Origin: Cornus controversa
Lineage: Eukaryota > Streptophyta > Magnoliopsida > Cornales > Cornaceae
Direction of reading: 5' to 3'
NCBI GenBank assembly: GCA_026545225.1
Contig: CM048849.1
Location: 34,184,836 to 34,248,835 of the forward strand
DNA length: 64,000 nucleotides
This document shows positions 23,136 to 35,125 of the stretch, one piece after another. The translations under genes were made by a program, and so were the position numbers. How positions within the stretch are numbered: the first letter of the stretch is position 1; every line of letters begins with the position of its first letter. The notes beneath the pieces were generated by a model. That model was not told the DNA's origin and made no database searches. It was given only the letters and a program-made list of their open reading frames with translations.

Positions 23136-23439
23136 AATACATTCCAATATGCAATATAAAATAACAAGGTGCATTATGATTTAAATTTGCACAAACGTTA
23201 TTTCAAATCATCCAACATGAAATTATCATCATAAGACAAATCGTTCACAAGTAGACTATAATCAAGTATCCCATGTGCATTTATATATATAATAAACACA
23301 ATCGATTAAATCAAAATAATTTAACATCCATTAGAGGAAACAATTCCCCAAACCAACCTCCAATGCACTCAAATCTTCGAGGGGATCTAAACTTACTCTT
23401 ATCTAGGTTTCTGGGCCTATTTCACTTCTAAGAACACTA

Positions 23440-23990
23440 AGAAAATATTCTGGAATTTTCTGTAATTTAAAAACATTTTTAATAAACAAAAGAAGGTGAA
23501 AATCCAACTTTTAGGCACTTTAAAAATTAATTTAACACCAAGGGAAGCTCAATTCGAGGTGAAAATTTAAACCCAAGGTCATTTAATCTCTAAACAGTTA
23601 CAGAAAAATTTTGGGAATTTTTGGAATTTCAGAAGTATTTTCTAAAATTACAGAAAGTGAAAAATCCAACTTTTAGACACTTTAAAAATCAATTGAAAAG
23701 CAAGGAAAGATTATTTTGAGTTGAAAATTTAAACCCAAGTGTATTTATCCTCCAGAGAATTACAATAAAATTTTTGGAAATTTTGCAAATTTTTAACTAT
23801 TTTCTAAAATTAAAGAGGCTGAAAAATCCAGTTTTTAGACACTTTAAAAATTAATTTAAAGACAATGGTAAAACATTTTGCTATGAAATTTAAACTCCAA
23901 GCCCCTTAAGCTCCCAGGAAGTTGACATAAAATTTTTGGAATTTTTAGAATTACAAAAGTATTTTTAAAAAATGATTTTTCCAGATTTTC
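23440..23990. repeat. About 3.4 tandem copies of a 161-bp unit
   Basis: The block GAAAAATCCAACTTTTAGAC followed by ACTTTAAAAAT recurs at about 23498, 23660 and 23820. The TTTGGAATTTTT block recurs at about 23450, 23612, 23773 and 23937. Spacing is 160-162 bp. The copies are diverged, so the array is old. Confidence 0.75.
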
Positions 23991-25384
23991 AAGTTTTCCC
24001 AAAAGTTTTAAAAATACAAAATAAATATCAAAACAATTCGGAATGGGCCCATATTGGACCCAGAGGTGGGCCCCCGAGAGTGGGCCCCAAAAATAATTTT
24101 CCGGCCACCGGCGCCGGCGGCACGCGCCCCCACGCGCCGGCGAACGCGTGGCCCCTTTTCCTTTTTTTTTTTTTTTCCTTTCTTTCTTCTTCCTTCTTCC
24201 TCGGCTGAAGCTCCAGCGGCCAACAATGGAGGCCGAGCTTCCCGATCACTTTCCGATCACTTCCGAGCACCGAATCGCGCATATGAATATACCATTGAAC
24301 TCGTATCGATCTAAGCTACGTATTGGTACCAAAATTATCCCCTCTCGCGGACTAAATCAAAAACACCCAATTTCAAGTTTCGAAAATCTAAAATTTTAAA
24401 CTCAATTTTCCGTCAATCTACCCAACGGTTCATAACGAAACTTTCAAGGATTGTTCTAGGAAGTAAGATCTACCTTTTAATCGGAACAAAATCCCTCAAA
24501 AATGATAAACACAGTAGACCCAAATTTCATGTTCGTATATATATACACCCGCCTATACAATCATATATACATGTATATACATATGCAAAAATATTCTAAA
24601 ACAGTACCAAAACTCCAAAATCCTAATGTTTAATCCACAGAATTATTCTTAACATGCAAAATCATTAATTTCATAATTAAATGCATACAAATTTCTAGCA
24701 ACATATCTATACAATTAGCATAATTAATTCTCACAAAATTTATCAACAGAAAAAAAATAATAATATACAAATTTCCAAAATAAACACAATCCTCAAACCT
24801 AGACTATGCATACGGATTCAAAGGGGAAGAGAAGAATCAAACTTGCCTCTTTGACGAATTAACTTGTTCACCCGATCCTCACCCCCTTCTCTCTTTCGTT
24901 TTCTCTCTTCTGGTTCTGTGCGTAAAACAACGGCAAACCCTAATTTCTTCTTCTTTTCTTTTCCTTTTTGTCTTAATTATTATTCTATTATTGATTTTTC
25001 TAAAACTAAATAAAATCCAAATAATAATAATACAAGCAATAATAATATAATTATAACTTTGGCCCAACATTTTAAACATAATCTTAGCCCAATCATTTCA
25101 GCCCAAATTCTTCCCTAGCCCAAACCAAAGCATTTAAAAGATTTAAATAAAACAACACATAATAAATAACAATTCACATAAAATGATAACATTCAAACTT
25201 ATCAATTCACATGAAATGGTAAAAATGCATATAAAGAAAATCAACTCACATAAAACGATAAAATATAGAGACATTGCATTTCACATGAATTAATAATAAA
25301 TAAAATAAAATAATAATAATAATAATATAAAGCAAATTCAAATTTCCTTAAAATAATTGACATCCAAATTTCTGGGGTATTACA

Positions 25385-26469
25385 TATGCATTATGGATGC
25401 ATAAACACATGGCATATTATTTTTTATGCTCGACCCATGCTCATTGATACTAGAATGAAGTAAAAAACATGCTCCTAATCACCACATACCACATATAGTA
25501 CACATGTGTATAACATATACATAAGACTTCTCATATACATACAACTTCAAAATTAGCACACATTACTCATGCAACACTCAATGCATAAATTTTAGCACGT
25601 AGAGCTTGACATGTATTCAACCACCATATATCGCACATTTAATCACATAAATGTCATACATTTCACATTTATCACATATATCCCCAAATTGAGCACACAA
25701 TCATGCATATTCACAATTTCTCCAATCTATATGCAAAGATGGGATTCAAGAGAAGGATAAAATCTAACTTCCCACCCCTCTCACCTTCTTAAAACATGCA
25801 ATACACAACCTACACCTCTCCTCTTCACCCGACCTCCTAGAATCGACAATTAGAAGAGAAGAAGAACCCCTACCTCAAATCCAAGCTTGGTTGTTGAAGA
25901 CCCAATTTTCACCAAGTTTCAAACTCCTCCAACGCTAACTTTCCATCGATCAAATCGAAGAGGAGAGTGAGGAGAGCAACTTTAATTCTTGGCTCCACCC
26001 TCAAATCTCACTTTAAAGCCCTCAAATTTTAAAGAGAAGGAAAGAAGAGAAACTTTGTAGAGAGAGAAAGTAGGAGCCGGCCAAGAGAGAGAGAGAGAAG
26101 TCAAAATCTGATTTTTTCCCTCTTTACACATATATATATCTATATAATACATATATTTGCTCCTTTGCAACTAAATCATCTATCTTTCCCTCATTTGCTC
26201 CTTGTTATGGGTCATTTGTACTTATTCGCAAACTAGCATTTCCTCATTTTCCAAAACTTCACTTATACCCTTAAACTTACATCCCTTATGCCACTCTCAA
26301 GTGTCCGTAGTTACCTCTCGATTTACCCGGATCCATTCCGATCCCACACCCGTAATCGAAAACATGAAAAGGATTATTTAAATCCACTAAACATGTCATT
26401 AAGCGACTAATCAAGCTTAAAAGTCACCGACCTGTAATTATAATTCAAAAAAAAATTCGGGTCGTTACA
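25385..26469 (-). repeat. Gypsy 3' LTR segment with polypurine tract
   Basis: In minus orientation this LTR starts TGTAACGACCC at 26469, immediately after a purine tract (GGTGGGGAGG, 26470-26480). Upstream of the tract the reading NFEDEIP followed by a stop resembles the end of Gypsy pol just before the tract. CT-rich leader sequence around 26050-26110 and TATA-like sequence near 26140 fit an LTR promoter. The LTR is cut at 25384 by the longer LTR. Confidence 0.6.
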
Positions 26470-27560
26470 ACCTCCCCACCTTCAAGGAATTTCATCCTCG
26501 AAATTAGCATAGTCAAGGCCTTTCCAAGACCAATCCATACCGGTCACTATTCTTGCCGATAATCGTCACTTTCTCTTTCCATATACCCTAGGTGCTACAC
26601 TTGCAACACCTAACTCATAACACTTAAGTCTGATATAATCAGTGTGTTTCAACTGCCCCAAGGCAATATAACCATGGAATGATCTAGCGAATGTGAGTGG
26701 ACAACTCCGAGACAGTCACAATTTGCATAGATAATTCTGGATGACCAACCTTAGTGGATAATTAACCACTCCTGTGACATGGTTGGGCAGCTCTGAACCT
26801 CATGTATGGTTCACTTCCACAATCCTCCGAAGCACTTGCTTCCTAGAGTCCACAACCTCTACCTGAAGACCTATCCAATCCATCTCTATCTCTAGTCTAA
26901 GGCAACACCTTCGACTAATCATACCAATCACTCACAGTGATACATCCCTATAACTTGGGATCATCAACACTCAAAGTCATTCTTTCATTATCAAACATGA
27001 CTTTCAATCTCTGGCATACCATTCCTGGGCTTAGTCCAATATTCTAGGCATCATCACAACACAAACACATCAATCCAGTGCACATCACAAGCGCACTCAC
27101 CAGCAAGGCACATGACAGTGTACTCGTCGATACAAACCACATAAGCGGTGTACTTGCTGCAGCAAGCCATATAACTCTGCCCAGTCTCATAGACAATAGC
27201 CCACTGGAATCCAATGCCAAGTCCAGGATCTTACATCCCACTGATTTCACAATCTCATTACTCAAGAGAACTATTTCCCATTTCATCATTCACACCAAGG
27301 AATCAGTTGACAATTAGAGAGAATTCCTTTCATATTAGCACTTCACTTTAGACAACCCTTACCAATGAAAGTTTGAGGTCACCTACAGTAACCAAACAAC
27401 AAACATACAGTGGTCGCAGCCCACTGCATCTATACATCCACTGCGTCCACCTCTCCCCTTCACGATAAGAAACTATCCTCACTTCAGATACCATATTTCA
27501 GGATCCTCATCCATTATCAACTCATCCTTTTTTTATAATCATATCCACACAATGATATCA
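26470..27560 (-). other. Degenerate Gypsy internal/3' region
   Basis: About 1.1 kb between the polypurine tract and the resumed Copia RT. No Gypsy domain could be read beyond the short NFEDEIP tail. The open frames at 27044-27317 overlap each other on opposite strands and have no recognised motif. It shares short ACAACTCCGAG-type motifs with the 5-kb LTR, which suggests common retroelement origin. Confidence 0.45.
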
Positions 27561-28960
27561 CTATATTAACCCTATTAAATATAATGCTAATGGATCCATT
27601 GATAGGTACAAAGCGAGGCTCGTGGAAAAAGGGTACACACAGACGTATGATATAGATTACTAAGAAACTTTCTCACCAGTAACAAAACTAAACATTGTTA
27701 GAGTTTTGTTATCTCTTGCAGCAAATTTATATTGGCCATTACACCAATTTGATGTGAAGAATGCATTCCTCTATGGTAGTTTAGAAGAAGAAGTTTTAAT
27801 GGACATTTCACCTAGGTACTGGGCAACTTTAGAAGATAAAGTAGTATGCAAGCTACAAAAGGCCTTGTACGGGTTAAAACAATCACCCCATGCATGGTTC
27901 GGTCGATTCAGTGCATCTATAAAAAAATGTGGCTTTCAGCAGAGTAACTTAGACCATACCCTTTTCCTAAAGCACCAATTTGAAAAAGTGGCAGCGCTAA
28001 TTGTTTATGTAGACGACATGATCATTATGGGTGATTACAAAGAAGAAATCGCCAAGCTTCAAGAGCAATTGTTGGCTGAGTTTGAGATGAATAACCTAGG
28101 GGGACTCAAGTACTTCCTGGGAATTGAAGTATCCAGATCAAAACAAGGCATATTTATATCTCAAAGAAAATATGTCTTAGACTTGTTATTTGAAGTGGGG
28201 TTACTAGAATGTAAACCAGCCGATGCTCATATTGTCCAAAATTATCAACTTGGGGTATATGCTGATCAAGTGCCCACGGACAAAGAGAGATACCAAAGGA
28301 TAGTTTGTAAGCTTATTTACTGGTCACATACTCATCCAAACATTGCTTGTGCCGAAAGTGTAATAAGCCAATTCATGCACTGCCCTAGTGAAGCTCATAT
28401 GAATACAGTAACTAGAATCCTTTGGTATTTAAAGTTCTCTCATGGGAAAGGACTAATGTTCACAAAAAATGATCATTTGAACGTTGATGGATACACCAAT
28501 GCAGATTGGGCAGGAAATATTTTAGATAGGAAGTTGACTTCAGGCTACTTCACCTTTGTAGGAGGTAATCTCGTTACTTGGAGGAGCAACAAACACAAAG
28601 TGGTTGCACTATCCAGTGCTGAAGTAGAATTTTGATGTATGGCTAAGGGTGTGTGTGAACTTCTTTGGCTAAAAAGGCTATTAATAAAAATAGGCTTTGC
28701 TCCTAACTCAGAAATAAACTTGTTTTACGATAATAAGGCAGCCACTGACATCTCTCATAATCCTATCCAACATGATCGGACTAAGCACGTTGAGGTTGAT
28801 TGACATTTCATGAAATAGAATCTTGAAGACAAAATCATTCGATTCCCATTTGTTAAGTCAGAAGCCCAACTAGCAGATGTACTCACGAAAGTCGTATCCA
28901 ATAGAAATTTCTACATCTCACTTGACAAGTTGGGCATTAGAGACATCTATGCACCAACTT
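27560..28960 (+). pseudogene. Copia reverse transcriptase and RNase H
   Basis: The RT begins with YKARLVEKGYTQTY, then a stop in place of the usual residue after DIDY, then FDVKNAFLYGSLEEEVLM. The catalytic block IVYVDDMIIMG is intact near 28000. RNase H follows with TNADWAGN and LSSAEVEF, then a TGA, and continues through LLWLKRLL and RTKHVEVD to the end near 28960. Only a few stops interrupt the frame. It is the second part of the Copia pol whose first part ends at 20233. Confidence 0.9.
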
Positions 28961-29589
28961 GAGAGGGAGTGTTGGTGTGAGTTGTCATACAAGGATCAAT
29001 TCAGATTATTTATAGAAATTATTTCATTGTAAAATCCCTTACTTAAAGGGTCAACCATAATTATAGCCTTAGATCATATATATCTTAGAATAGCTTCTCG
29101 TGTATCTGCATATACTTGTGTACTCTGCTATTGCAAAATAATTTTTGAAACAAAAACTTTTAACATTAATATGAAATGTGAAAACTTAGGTAGATTGCAC
29201 AATATATGACCTTAAGCCCATTGAACTTTGCTCATCCTCCTACATTAACAATTTCAGGGCATGACAAGGAGGTTGTCGATGGTGATCAACCATGAGTAGG
29301 GTATAAGGATAGAAGTTTCCTTTTTGGCTATTTCGGTATTCTGCACATCCTGGATGTGGGCATGGTTCTTTAGGAATATATAAAGAGACTTATATCTTGA
29401 CATATTGTGTTTAGGCCTTTGTGCCGGGAATGTTAGCTTTTGGATAAGAGAATGATGTATGAATGGTGTTTGTTTAATTGATGGATGTTCCATGATTTAG
29501 TTGACGTTTATGCATGTTGTGGTTGCATATAAACTTGTTAGATGTATGTTAGGTTATGGAAGGATTTGATGCAAACTATTTGGTGTTTA

Positions 29590-29815
29590 AGGTTTCAAAG
29601 TTATAGGAATGAGAACACCTATGGATGGAGCTACGATCAATCGAAACTAGGAGTTCGATTAATTGAAAACCCTGATTTTCGATTAATCGAAGACCAAACC
29701 ACATTTTTGGGTCCAAAACCCATGTGTTCCGATAGAAGTTTCGTAAGAACTGCGATTAATCGAAGTACTTCGATTAATCGAAGCTCCAACTTCTATTAAT
29801 CGAAGCACTTGAAGT
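29590..29815. repeat. Cluster of palindromic CGATTAATCGAA motifs
   Basis: At least five full or imperfect copies of the palindrome TTCGATTAATCGAA lie in about 190 bp, within the 3' part of the plus-strand Gypsy LTR and 80-270 bp from its end. No coding function is seen. Confidence 0.8.
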
Positions 29816-29893
29816 GTTGTTTAAGTTAGGTTGGACTGTTGGCTTATTAGGGTGTTCTGTGAGGGACCCAGTAGTAGGGATACAAGCGTGACA

Positions 29894-30268
29894 ACATAGT
29901 ATCAGAGTGTAAATAAAGTTAATGAGTGATGTTTAGTGATGACATGTGATAAGGAATGAATTGATCACCTCCATTTCCTATATTGATTTGGGTATCGGGA
30001 ATTAGGGCGTGACATATATGGTATCAGAGCATGATAAAGGATAAGATGTGTTGATGTTCCGCATTCTCACCCTTGAGTTCTTGTACCATTCTGGGTATGG
30101 GAAATTGGGGTGTGACAGAAATGGTATCATGTACTGTTCTGAGTATGGGAATTTGGGGTGTGACAGATATGGTATTAGAGCATGAAAAAGGATAAGATGT
30201 GTTAATGTTCTGCATTCTTACCCTTGAGTTTTTGTACCATTCTGAGTATGGGAATTTGGGGCATGACA
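29894..30268 (+). repeat. Iterated LTR-terminus/primer-site modules
   Basis: After the LTR end at 29893, further LTR-like termini (GGGCGTGACA, GGGGTGTGACA, GGGGTGTGACA, GGGGCATGACA) end at 30014, 30117, 30165 and 30268. The first four termini are each followed by a tRNA-Met-type site (ATGGTATCAGAGC or a variant). The units of about 103 bp share GATAAGATGTGTTGATGTTC-like sequence. The middle one is shortened to 48 bp by loss of its primer-side half. Confidence 0.8.
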
Positions 30269-30299
30269 GTTACTTATTGACTCAAATTATGTCAAATTT

Positions 30300-31900
30300 T
30301 GAGATATAGATGTGATGGTTTGAAGAGAAAAATATCTATTAGGAGTTTACAGTCAAAATTTACCGTCAAAATCCATTTAGAGTAAACTATATTGTAGACA
30401 TTAAATTTTTTTATGTTTTAATTACAGTTCAATCAGTCAAAAGTTAAAATATCTTGATCAATTAAATTTCATCAATTCGAGTCTCATCAAAGGACATGTG
30501 GCAAGATCTCAAGGTTCAAGGTTTTTATGGAATGTTAGATAAATCAAATTTTAAATTTATTTCCAAACAGACAGAGATAAATATCTTCTAACATGATATT
30601 TATGAAAATGAAAAACATTAAGCATGTTACACAAGTGTCGTTCTTATTTGAAAATCTTCAACTTACCTTCCAAGATCAAGCTTCCCCAACCCTCGATTAA
30701 AATCTATTTAACCATTCTTTAATTCCAAATATTTAAAGAAATTTCGTCATAATCAGTTCAAGATGAAGATTTTGAAGCCCTTGCACCAAACATTTCAAAG
30801 AGATTGAATCAATGAGAGATTCTTTTTTGAACAAGAATTGACCACAGGGAATTATACATTTCTTGGAGATTGATAAAATTGAATATTTGTTCATCTTTTT
30901 TTGTACTAGATTTTCGGGCAAGAAATTTGTGTTTACAAATTTTTAGCATGTCCAATGGGACATGTTTATCTCTTTAATCACTTCATTAACACCTTCTCTC
31001 ATTTGCATAAATGACCTTCAAGAAGATTCAACTCGCTTAAGGCTTCAAAAATGCTGGTAAGAATGCCAACATTACAATGACCAACAATGTTGTCACCATG
31101 AAGGCCATTGAAAATGTTAACACTCCATCAAGTGGCAATAGCACCTATTCGAGACTAATAAACTGAAGCGTGGCTAAGGTAGTTTCTTCTCTAGCACACA
31201 ATCGAGATATGGTGAATGTCAATTCAACCAAACCTTCCAATACAAAAACTCGATCGTTTATCACTCTTGAATCTCTAGGGTCAATAACAATTAATAACAT
31301 AAGTCCCATATAAGTTCCTTCAGTTTTGAAAGGTTTTTCTCCGAGAAGCATGTCATCATGCTTCTCTTACTTTGTTTTAGATGAGAATTCTAGTACGAGA
31401 TCACATTCAGGGTCCTCCCAATATCTCTAAGTGGTTTGATTTCTCATAAATACTTAGACTCAAACTCCCTCGCACTCACCGATCATGCCAGTTATGCTAA
31501 ACAGACATTGCGTCAGTGGAGGAGTAGCTTGAAACTATGGCTCATGCCACTGAGAAGCTCACAAAGATTGTTGAAGAAAGAGACATGTACATTGTTTCTC
31601 TGATTAACAAGCTTGAAGCTTAGAAATATGGCGAGTTAAGTTAAGGACCCATACACCCTCTTGGTTTTACTCTGTAAGGAACCATTGCAAACAAAGTTTA
31701 TTATGCATCCACAATTTCTTCAAAATAATTTGCATGTTAAAACCATTTGGATGAAGAAAGAGGATTTACAAAAATTGCGCCTATTGATATTATGGGATTT
31801 GCTCCCAATAGGTCCGTGGGTACAAAACCTTCCCCCCTGAGCCCCTAGTATCTCTATGGTTATGAAATGAATTTAGATGTTATCTATATTCTATAACACC
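30300..31900 (+). mobile_element. Decayed Tat-like Gypsy leader and gag
   Basis: This is a degraded relative of the element at 62677-64000. The LTR end (GAAATTTGTGTTTACAAATT near 30920) matches that element's LTR end. The text after it (AAGAAGATTCAACTCG near 31018; CCATCAAGTGGCAATAGCACC near 31130) matches the start of its gag. Many stops break the frame. A gag-like segment may continue to about 31850 but is too decayed to call domains. Confidence 0.72.
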
Positions 31901-31949
31901 ATATTTTGTAGTTTAGGTTAGGTTTGTATGAGAATGTGAAATCATATTT

Positions 31950-33030
31950 TTCTTTGATATAATATGAGTTTTTTTTTATCTATATTTCTTTTAAATTCAC
32001 TATCTTTTTGTAAATGCATATTGGGACACATAGTTAATCAAGGGATGAAATTCTTGAAATCGTGATCTAAAGATTGATGACTAATTTGCTTTATTTGTTT
32101 ATTTTTAGCAATGAGGCTTTTAAGTCCATATATTAGTACACAAATCCAACTCTAAGATAATTGATTGAAAACCAATGTGAAGTTGACTATATTATATTGT
32201 ATGAGTAGCAAATTGAGTATTTACATGACTAAAAAGATTCTTGTATTGTTGAATTCAACAGAAAAAGATACAATATGTGTGTGTGTGTGTGTGTGTGTGA
32301 AAATTAAAAAAGAAAATAAAAAAAGAGTGTAATGCTGAAGTCTAATGTAAGTAAAATGCTACATATGGGATGTGTTCGAAGCTACCTATGGGATGATTGA
32401 GTATCAACGTATATCAAATAAATAAATTTTTTTTTGGAATTAACTGGCTACCCACTAGAGTGAAAGCTACCTTACTTAGAGCTTAAAAAGTTATTGTCTA
32501 TATTATTTTTGTTGTTCATGTGTTGCTCTAAATGCTTACATATTTAATGTGCTTTAAAACCAAATGATCAAATGAATTTGATTAGTTATTGATGATGTTT
32601 GATTGCGCACACACATGGACTTGTTAGATGAATTTTTAAAACTTTATAAATACTATGAATTGGGATTGTTTTAATGATTATGAAATTGAGAATGGATTTT
32701 GTTGGCAAATTTGTGGGTTTACAATTTGTGTTCTTAAAAAGTTTTGAAATTTTGAGAAAATTTAAAATTCATGATTAGTCCTTGAAAAATATTGGTTGAA
32801 ACATTCTTAGTGTTTATTTTTATGCCAAATAAAAAAATTCAAAATCCCAAAAAAAATTCTTTTTTAATTTTCTAGGATTCTTAGATTCTTTTGTGATATT
32901 TTTATATTTTATTTTGGATTGAATAGAAAATTTTAGTTCATGCTAGGCACTTTTGTAATTTTGAGAAGTTTCAGGGGGAGTCCATCTTTTTGTGTACTTC
33001 AATGATATCTAATTAAACGAACTTTATGCC

Positions 33031-33090
<60 letters not shown>

Positions 33091-34127
33091 TTGTCATAAT
33101 CTCCTCTGTTGACATCTCTCTTATTTAATTATTTTGATTTTTAATCCTTGTCAACTTCTTACAAAAAGAGGGAGAGAGTAGTGATTGACAAAATATTTAT
33201 TTAGAGGGAGGGGGAGTGATTATTTAACATGTTTGAGGGGCAGTATGTTTGTTATTTTTTTCATTTATTAAGTTATTCACAAGGTGTGTTTTTTAAGTCA
33301 TGTGTAATCGGTTTATATTTTCAAGACTTGGGCAATGTGTAAAGCTTCTTATGGATTCAACTATATTTATTTTTATTTTTATTTTAAAAAAATTGTAAGT
33401 TAATTTTTTCTTATGGGTTATGTTACATTTTTCTAGGTGAATTGTCACAAAATTGCAAAAAAGGGGAGATTGTGATAAACTTAAGGTCTGTTTGATTCAA
33501 TTTTCTGAGGACAATTTTCTATTTTTTGAGAACTAAAAATCATAAAATTATACAAAAACATGTTTGGTTGATAGTTTCTAAGAACTGTTTTTTTTGAAAA
33601 CTCAGTTAAAAAAATGTATGTTTTCAAATAACTACCTTTTATAGTTTTTCGAAAATTAATTTTTTATTTTTTGAGCTCTTGAGAACTATTTTCTAAGTGA
33701 CAACCCAAGCAAACCCTTAATTTTTAATTGACAAATTTTGGTGTCAAAACTTGAATTGATTGAGTTGTAATTTTTACTTTAATTTGGGTCTCGATCATAG
33801 GAGTTGAATAGCAAGTCCCTCTACACCATGGATTCAATAATACTATCAATTAATATAGATTTGTGAGTAAGGACATTGTGCACTTTAGTTAGGTTGGAAT
33901 AGGACTTTGAAAATTATTTCAAAAACTTTTTAAATTTATTTTTATTTTTAAAAATAATTTTTTTAAAACTGGTTTAAATAATTTATTATTTTTTTAGAAG
34001 TTCAATCGGTTGGAAATCCACGAACCGGTTGAACCTTTCATGTGGATCATATTTACATAAGCTAATTCTAATTCCAAAGTGACTATTTTGTTACCTGAGT
34101 TATCCTAATATATATATACACACAATG
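31950..34127 (+). mobile_element. SIRE-like Copia 3' region and LTR start, remnant
   Basis: Non-coding, AT-rich DNA with several purine tracts (GGGGGAG near 32978, 33182-33215 and AAAAAAGGGGAGATTGT near 33457), as in SIRE-type Copia elements, which have more than one such tract. The sequence after the last tract (TGTGATAAAC, about 33472) may be the LTR start. It includes TG-repeat microsatellites at 32275-32300 and 33046-33086. A CGGTTGGAA/CCGGTTGAACC palindromic motif lies at 34010-34045. The assignment is by pattern only. Confidence 0.45.
33481..33720. mobile_element. hAT-like MITE candidate
   Basis: A 240-bp segment whose ends read AAGGTCTGTTTGAT and, inverted, AAGGGTTTGCTTGG, both resembling common hAT-type MITE termini. 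CTTAA occurs at both edges. The interior is AT-rich and partly self-complementary. The terminal match is imperfect. Confidence 0.45.
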
Positions 34128-35125
34128 CTCCCTTGTGAGCATGGAGCAGTCTACTCACTATTAACTATAGCCTTAAGATGTAATCCTACGACTACAATTA
34201 AATAGGAGTTAATTTTTTTATTTTAGGAAACTTAGTGATTCTTTTAATAACTATTAAATACTATTAATTTGAATTGACAAAATTGCCCTCCTCTTATCTT
34301 TCTCTATTATCTCCATCCTTTACGCCACACGCACAAAAACACACATGGAAGTATTTTACCTTTATTATTAATTAAGATGAAATTATACTTTTTTCTTTGT
34401 TTCATGTCGATACACGATGCAAGAATTAAGAATCTGGCCTAACAATGAATAATATGGTTTACTTGTGCTAGGGCTTTGAACCCAAGTGGAAAGCATCTAA
34501 CTCGTCGAAGAACATGGTTAGGGTTTTAAGACATGACAGTCATCTTCTGCAAACAATAAAGATGCATTAATACAACTCTTAGTTTGTAGTGACCAAGAAA
34601 GTGTGAAAGACATGAAAAAGCTTGATAAGAGGAATGTTGACACAAAAATCTTTATATATCCCCTTTAGTGTTTTGGCATCTTTTGTCCATTAGAAGTGTG
34701 CATGAGTTTACTTTTTGATGTTTTCTCTTTCATACAGAATTGGCACAACATAGAGTTGCGTGCAATCCTTAAATATAATCCTAAAATAACAATTGTATAA
34801 TATTCCAGCAAAATCACTTTGCAACATTGTTGATTTTCCAATTTTAAATACCTTACACACAATTTTCGTCGTTTGTGTATCATGGAGAGAGACGATTGTG
34901 GTGGTGAGAGCGATGGCGCAAGAGAAAGAATGAAAGATGGAAAGGATAGAGAAAGAGAAGATGAGGGTAATTTTGTCAATTCCAATTAATAGTATTTAAT
35001 AGTTATTGAAAGAACCACTAAGTTTCCTAAAATAAGAAAAATAAGTCCTATTTAATTGTAGCCGTAAGATTACATCCTAAGGTTACAATTAATAGCGAGT
35101 AGACTGCTCCCTGGTCACCGGGGAG
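34128..35125. mobile_element. Long-TIR DNA transposon, non-autonomous (998 bp)
   Basis: Inverted arms of about 165-175 bp: the left arm from CTCCCTTGTGAGC to ATTGCCCTC (34128 to about 34293) matches the inverted right arm (about 34963-35125) at most positions, including AATAACTATTAAATACTAT. The middle, about 670 bp, has no transposase; a minus-strand frame at 34665-34985 runs into the arm and is not family-like. Long arms suggest Mutator-like or foldback type, but no target duplication was found. Confidence 0.72.

Larger units (their letters stand above)
20341..25384 (-). repeat. Very long Gypsy LTR (5,044 bp)
   Basis: In minus orientation it begins TGTAATACCCC (25384) and ends GGGGCGTTACA (20341), directly followed by a tRNA-Met-type primer site, so it is a 5' LTR. 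It contains a GC-rich island (24085-24160), 161-bp tandem repeats (23440-23990), hairpin-bearing tandem repeats (22835-23135), repeated CACTCCGA-type motifs (21740-21930) and a duplicated AAAAAGTAGGACCGGTGGGA block (20745-20835). Its length is unusual but within the range known for Tekay/Del-like chromoviruses. That lineage is a guess, since no pol domain is left to classify it. Confidence 0.62.
20234..27560 (-). mobile_element. Minus-strand Gypsy LTR material nested in the Copia element
   Basis: The left edge is TGTAACGCCCC at 20234; the right edge lies just before Copia RT resumes near 27560. It contains a 5.04-kb LTR (20341-25384), a primer-site module at its 3' end (20234-20340), part of a second LTR (25385-26469) and a polypurine tract with 3' non-coding or pol-end sequence (26470 to about 27560). 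No intact Gypsy gag or pol is present. No matching target duplication was found at the two edges, so deletion or further nesting is likely. Confidence 0.65.
17359..29165 (+). mobile_element. Ty1/Copia retrotransposon, complete borders, interrupted by a Gypsy element
   Basis: The 5' LTR is at 17359-17550 (192 bp) and the 3' LTR at 28970-29165 (196 bp). They are clearly similar, with TGTTGG starts and CA ends. A 5-bp target duplication TTAAT flanks the element (17354-17358 and 29166-29170). A primer site TAGTATTAGAGC follows the 5' LTR, and a purine tract GAGAGGGAG (28961-28969) precedes the 3' LTR. The domain order is gag, protease, integrase, RT, RNase H, which is the Copia order. About 7.3 kb of minus-strand Gypsy DNA (20234 to about 27560) splits it between integrase and RT. 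Stops and frame changes make it non-autonomous. Confidence 0.93.
16009..29893 (+). repeat. Gypsy LTR (+) split by a Copia element
   Basis: The LTR sequence is in two parts, 16009-17358 and 29171-29893. The left part resembles the LTR at 36.9-39.3 kb (CATTTGGCTCA, a GGTGGG-rich block, then a TATA box and CT-rich leader). It has TATAAATA at 16281-16288, the likely start of transcription. The right part ends in GTGACA at 29893, followed directly by a primer-site-like AGTATCAGAGTG. The Copia element between them duplicated TTAAT, so the two halves were once contiguous. The left end (TGTGGAGG at 16009) is a guess. No internal coding region follows. Confidence 0.6.

Noticed and set aside
24008-24399. 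Cluster of overlapping open frames on both strands
   Set aside because: They are produced by the GC-rich island and the poly-pyrimidine run of the 5-kb LTR; low-complexity Phe/Lys runs and no motif.
27044-27317. Two opposite-strand frames of about 80 codons
   Set aside because: They overlap each other, have no recognised motif, and lie in degenerate retroelement sequence.
34665-34985. 106-codon minus-strand frame inside the long-TIR element
   Set aside because: Part of it is the inverted arm itself; there is no transposase motif.
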